From assembly GCA_937928195.1 (NCBI GenBank), contig CALEYZ010000201.1, positions 1 through 15,521 of the forward strand: a DNA stretch of 15,521 nt, in the 5' to 3' direction. Source of the stretch: an uncultured Limnohabitans sp. (GTDB lineage Bacteria > Pseudomonadota > Gammaproteobacteria > Burkholderiales > Burkholderiaceae_C). Position 1 is the first letter of the stretch; each line of letters begins with the position of its first letter. Below are positions 12,938-15,521 of the stretch, one piece after another. A program made the translations under genes and the position numbers. Under the pieces are notes generated by a model, which saw only the letters and a program-made list of their open reading frames with translations, was not told where the DNA came from and did no database searches.

Positions 12938-14409
12938 TTTGCGCCTCCTGGTTGACGGAGGTGAAAGTCAGTGGCTTGCTGCAAACGGTGTGCAGCGTTC
13001 AGCAACTGCGCTTCTTTGAAGTAATTGCCAATGAGCTGCAAGCCCACCGGCATGCCCTCTTCGCCAAAACCTGCTGGCACGCTCATGCCAGGCAAGCCTG
13101 CCAGCGATGCAGGCAAGGTAAAAATGTCGGCCAAATAATTGGCCACAGGGTCATCGGCTTTTTCGCCCAACTTCCATGCCACGGTAGGTGCGACAGGACC
13201 CGCAATGACATCGCAAAGCTTGAAAGCTTGCTGGAAGTCATCGGAAATCATGCGGCGAATTTTTTGCGCTTGCAGGTAATACGCATCGTAGTAACCATGC
13301 GACAGCACATACGCGCCCGTCATGATGCGGCGCTTCACTTCTTCACCAAAGCCTTCCGCGCGTGAGCGTTTGTACATCGACACGAGGTCGGTGTAGTCTG
13401 TGGTGCGATGGCCAAACTTCACACCGTCAAAACGACTCAAATTGCTAGACGCTTCTGCAGGCGCAATGATGTAGTACACCGGAATAGACAGCTCGGTACG
13501 AGGCAAGCTGATGGGAACCAACTTAGCGCCGAGGCTTTCATATTCCTTCAGCGCCGCGTCGATTGCGGCGCGAACACCAGGTGCCAAACCTTCACCAAAG
13601 AACTCCTGGGGAATGCCAATGCGCAAGCCATCCAGTGACGCGTTCAAATCGCGTGCAAAGTTTTCTGCAGGCACATCCAGCGATGTCGAATCGCGGTCGA
13701 GATCGGGGCCACACATGGCAGACAGCATGAGCGCGCAGTCTTCTGCGGTGCGCGCCATGGGACCGGCTTGGTCTAAGCTGGAGGCATAGGCAATCATGCC
13801 GTAGCGTGAAGCACGGCCGTATGTGGGTTTGATGCCCGTGATGCCGCAAAAACTGGCGGGTTGGCGAATAGAGCCGCCCGTGTCGGTGCCCGTTGCCGCA
13901 GGCACCAATCGCGCTGCCACAGCCGCCGCACTGCCCCCTGAAGAACCGCCAGGCACACGGGCTGTGTCCCAAGGGTTGGTGACGGGCTTGTAAGCTGAGT
14001 TCTCATTGGAGGAGCCCATGGCAAACTCATCGCAGTTGAGCTTGCCCACGTTGACCATGCCTGCGCCGCCCTCTTGCACACCCAATTTGCGCACCACAGT
14101 GGCGTCAAATGGCGAGCGGTAGCCCTCGAGCATCTTGGAGCCGGCCGTGGTGGGGAAGTCGGTGGTGACGAAAATGTCTTTGTGCGCCATGGGCACGCCC
14201 GCCAAGGGGCCCGCTGTACCCGCGGCCAATTGGGCATCGGCCTCTTGGGCTTGCGCCAGGGTGGCTGCTGGGTTCAGGCTTAAAAAAGAGCCGCTTGCAT
14301 CTGCTTGGCTGCGGGCCAAAAAGTGCTGCGCCACTTCGATAGCGCTGACTTTCTTAGCGCGAAGGTCGGCCGCAAGGGCAGCCACGGTTAAATCATGTAA
14401 AGCAGTCAT
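12934..14409 (-). CDS. gatA: Aspartyl/glutamyl-tRNA amidotransferase subunit A
   Basis: GatA is the amidase subunit, releasing ammonia from glutamine for the GatB active site. The 491-residue protein has the amidase signature with the Ser-cisSer-Lys triad: K77 in VPMAHKDIF, S156 in VPGGSSGGSAAAVAA, and nucleophile S180 in GTDTGGSIRQPA. The C-terminal ASLAGLPGMSVPAGF segment is also typical. I chose the ATG at 14409, with AAGGGG six bases upstream. A TTG at 14427 in the same frame lies inside the end of gatC and is less likely. The gene is 10 bases downstream of gatC and overlaps gatB by four bases, so the three genes form an operon. Confidence 0.97.
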   Translation of the reverse strand: MTALHDLTVAALAADLRAKKVSAIEVAQHFLARSQADASGSFLSLNPAATLAQAQEADAQLAAGTAGPLAGVPMAHKDIFVTTDFPTTAGSKMLEGYRSPFDATVVRKLGVQEGGAGMVNVGKLNCDEFAMGSSNENSAYKPVTNPWDTARVPGGSSGGSAAAVAARLVPAATGTDTGGSIRQPASFCGITGIKPTYGRASRYGMIAYASSLDQAGPMARTAEDCALMLSAMCGPDLDRDSTSLDVPAENFARDLNASLDGLRIGIPQEFFGEGLAPGVRAAIDAALKEYESLGAKLVPISLPRTELSIPVYYIIAPAEASSNLSRFDGVKFGHRTTDYTDLVSMYKRSRAEGFGEEVKRRIMTGAYVLSHGYYDAYYLQAQKIRRMISDDFQQAFKLCDVIAGPVAPTVAWKLGEKADDPVANYLADIFTLPASLAGLPGMSVPAGFGEEGMPVGLQLIGNYFKEAQLLNAAHRLQQATDFHLRQPGGAK

Positions 14410-14419
14410 GGCGTGCCCC

Positions 14420-14719
14420 TTACTCAATCACTTTGGGAACCAAAAACAAGCCGCGCTCGACAGCGGGTGCGCTTTGTTGGTTGGCTTCACGCTGATTGGG
14501 CTCACTGGCCACGTCGTCCCGCAGGCGCAAGGCCACCTCTTGGATGGTGGCAATGGGGTGCGGCAGAGGTTGAACCCCCGTGGTGTCCACCGCGCGCATG
14601 GCTTCAACGATGGTGAAAAAACCATTGATTTGGTCCAACATGCGTTGGCCCTCCTCGGGCGGGAGCTCTAACCGGGCCAAATTGGCAATGCGGTCAATAT
14701 CTTGGGCAGTCAGTGACAT
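14420..14719 (-). CDS. gatC: Aspartyl/glutamyl-tRNA amidotransferase subunit C
   Basis: GatC is the small subunit that wraps GatA and GatB together. The 99-residue protein matches the family in length and layout: MSLTAQDIDRIANLARLEL at the N-terminus, QINGFFTIVEAMRAVDT in the middle, PLPHP near residue 52 and LRDDVASEP before the C-terminus ending LFLVPKVIE. It is first in the gatC-gatA-gatB operon. Upstream AAGAG is a weak ribosome-binding site set about nine bases before the ATG. The promoter should lie in the 207-bp region shared with divergent mreB, but I see no clear -35/-10 pair for it. Confidence 0.96.
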   Translation of the reverse strand: MSLTAQDIDRIANLARLELPPEEGQRMLDQINGFFTIVEAMRAVDTTGVQPLPHPIATIQEVALRLRDDVASEPNQREANQQSAPAVERGLFLVPKVIE

Positions 14720-14926
14720 AAAAATTAACTCTTGACGGGCTGTTTGCAGGCGCTGAAGTCCTCAAATTTGAGGACTCTTTTTGCGTTTTTTTTCAAGCGA
14801 TCGGTTATTATCGTGCGTTCGCTGCAAGCTCTCCGTAAAAGCTTGTTCAAGCCCACAAATTTTTCCCATCAATGCCCCCCAAACCGCAGTTGGCCGCATC
14901 ATGACTGCAGTTGTTTAGGATTTGTT
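14720..14926. promoter_or_regulatory. Divergent gatC-mreB intergenic region
   Basis: This 207-bp stretch is the longest gene-free part of the window. It holds a perfect 20-bp palindrome (14757-14776), two T-runs (14778-14782 and 14786-14793), and a possible mreB -10, TATTAT (14806-14811), with TTGCGT (14781-14786) as a loosely spaced -35 (19 bases). The mreB leader would be about 110 bases. AGGA (14917-14920), six bases before the mreB ATG, is its ribosome-binding site. No small gene is convincing here. Confidence 0.55.
14757..14776. repeat. Perfect 20-bp palindrome
   Basis: AGTCCTCAAA is followed immediately by its exact complement TTTGAGGACT. On the plus strand it is followed by CTTTTTGCG and a run of eight T, so it has the outline of an intrinsic terminator, but no plus-strand gene ends nearby. 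It could instead be a dimer operator for gatC or mreB, or stop antisense transcription coming through gatC toward mreB. Confidence 0.75.
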
Positions 14927-15521
14927 ATGTTCAGCTCGTTCCGCCGTTATTTTTCTACCGATTTGGCCATTGACTTGGGTACCGCCAACACCCTCATTTT
15001 TGTCCGTGACAAGGGCATCGTGCTTGACGAACCTTCTGTCGTGGCCATCCGCCATGAAGGCGGCCCCCAAGGCAAGAAAGTCTTGCAAGCCGTCGGCCAC
15101 GAAGCCAAGTCCATGTTGGGCAAGGTACCTGGCAACATCGAAGCCATTCGCCCCATGAAAGACGGCGTGATCGCCGACTTCACGGTCACTGAGCAAATGC
15201 TCAAGCAATTCATCCGCATGGTGCACCCCCGCAGCACCTTCAAACCCAGCCCTCGCATCATCATTTGCGTGCCCTGCGGTTCTACCCAAGTCGAGCGCCG
15301 TGCCATTCGCGAATCTGCACTGGGCGCTGGTGCCTCCGAGGTGTACCTCATTGAAGAACCCATGGCGGCTGCCATTGGCGCTGGCTTGCCAGTGTCAGAA
15401 GCGTCTGGCTCCATGGTGGTCGACATTGGCGGCGGCACCACCGAAGTGGGCGTCATTTCTTTGGGTGGCATGGTCTACAAAGGCAGCGTGCGCGTGGGTG
15501 GCGACAAGTTTGACGAAGCCA
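14927..15521 (+). CDS. mreB: Rod-shape-determining actin homologue MreB, C-terminus cut by window edge
   Basis: MreB polymerises under the inner membrane and guides the elongation machinery for lateral cell-wall synthesis. The visible 198 codons contain the actin-fold phosphate-1 loop AIDLGTANT (D16), the AVGHEAKSMLGK and RPMKDGVIADF segments, the PRIIICVPCGSTQVERRAI region, the conserved EEPMAAAIGAGL and the phosphate-2 loop VVDIGGGTTEVG (from D166). About 150 residues are missing to the right, compared with the usual 345-350. The ATG at 14927 has AGGA six bases upstream and gives the usual membrane-binding N-terminus (MFSSFRRYFS). mreC and mreD would be expected to follow outside the window. 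Confidence 0.98.
   Translation, partial: MFSSFRRYFSTDLAIDLGTANTLIFVRDKGIVLDEPSVVAIRHEGGPQGKKVLQAVGHEAKSMLGKVPGNIEAIRPMKDGVIADFTVTEQMLKQFIRMVHPRSTFKPSPRIIICVPCGSTQVERRAIRESALGAGASEVYLIEEPMAAAIGAGLPVSEASGSMVVDIGGGTTEVGVISLGGMVYKGSVRVGGDKFDEA

Noticed and set aside
11948..12955. Long plus-strand open frame antisense to gatB (335 codons)
   Set aside because: It is a shadow of gatB: no family motif, biased His/Gln/Asn-rich composition, and gatB is unambiguous.
14410..14427. TTG at 14427 as gatA start
   Set aside because: It lies in the end of gatC; the ATG at 14409 has AAGGGG six bases upstream and begins the usual N-terminus.
14901..14918. Tiny frame starting ATGACTGCAG in the mreB leader
   Set aside because: It has only five codons and no good ribosome-binding site; a regulatory leader peptide cannot be supported.

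Overview
The window looks like a chromosomal segment from a betaproteobacterium of the order Burkholderiales, probably a Comamonadaceae-type freshwater bacterium. This is inferred from protein style, moderately high GC, the indirect tRNA-amidation genes gatCAB lying divergent to mreB, and very tight packing. I could run no database search, so the lineage is an inference. All genes except the two at the window edges are complete.

Layout. (1) 1-637 minus: an OmpR/PhoB-type response regulator, cut by the left edge. (2) 730-2055 minus: an AmpG-like muropeptide permease. (3) 2136-3035 plus: an M48 metalloprotease with a twin-arginine-like signal, overlapping tail to tail with (4) 3017-3655 minus, a glyoxalase-II-like metallo-beta-lactamase-fold hydrolase. 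(5) 3729-7961 plus: a four-gene operon discussed below. (6) 8014-8760 plus: a class I SAM methyltransferase of the protein-lysine type. (7) xthA (8770-9573 minus) and pyrE (9572-10276 plus), whose start codons share one CATG. (8) A tandem palindromic operator, then a Fic protein (10349-11491 plus) with a C-terminal winged helix. (9) gatC-gatA-gatB (14719 down to 11480, minus). (10) mreB (14927 to the right edge, plus), cut by the window.

The most interesting region is 3729-7961. It reads as a complete-looking class II (double-glycine leader) microcin or bacteriocin-type export cassette: a HlyD/CvaA-like membrane-fusion adaptor; a small CPBP-like membrane protein with a degenerate first motif; a 70-residue precursor with a canonical GG leader (cleavage expected after Gly15, 55-residue product); and a C39-peptidase ABC transporter with intact Cys/His/Asp and all nucleotide-binding motifs. 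The adaptor and transporter would work with a TolC-type outer-membrane channel encoded elsewhere. The CPBP protein is the best candidate for self-immunity. A strong hairpin lies between the precursor and transporter genes and could let the precursor be expressed above the transporter. The middle of the cassette is visibly more AT-rich than the housekeeping genes around it, as expected for an accessory insertion.

A second regulatory signal is the pair of identical palindromes (half-site TGAAGCGTA) set 33 bp apart over the fic promoter and start codon, consistent with self-regulation by the Fic protein's own winged helix. Several genes (ampG-like, M48, adaptor, fic) carry a -10-like hexamer ending 6-7 bases before the ATG with no good ribosome-binding site, suggesting leaderless transcripts. 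No gene-free stretch exceeds 300 bases; the longest is 14720-14926 between gatC and mreB. I saw no tRNA, rRNA, CRISPR array or insertion sequence.
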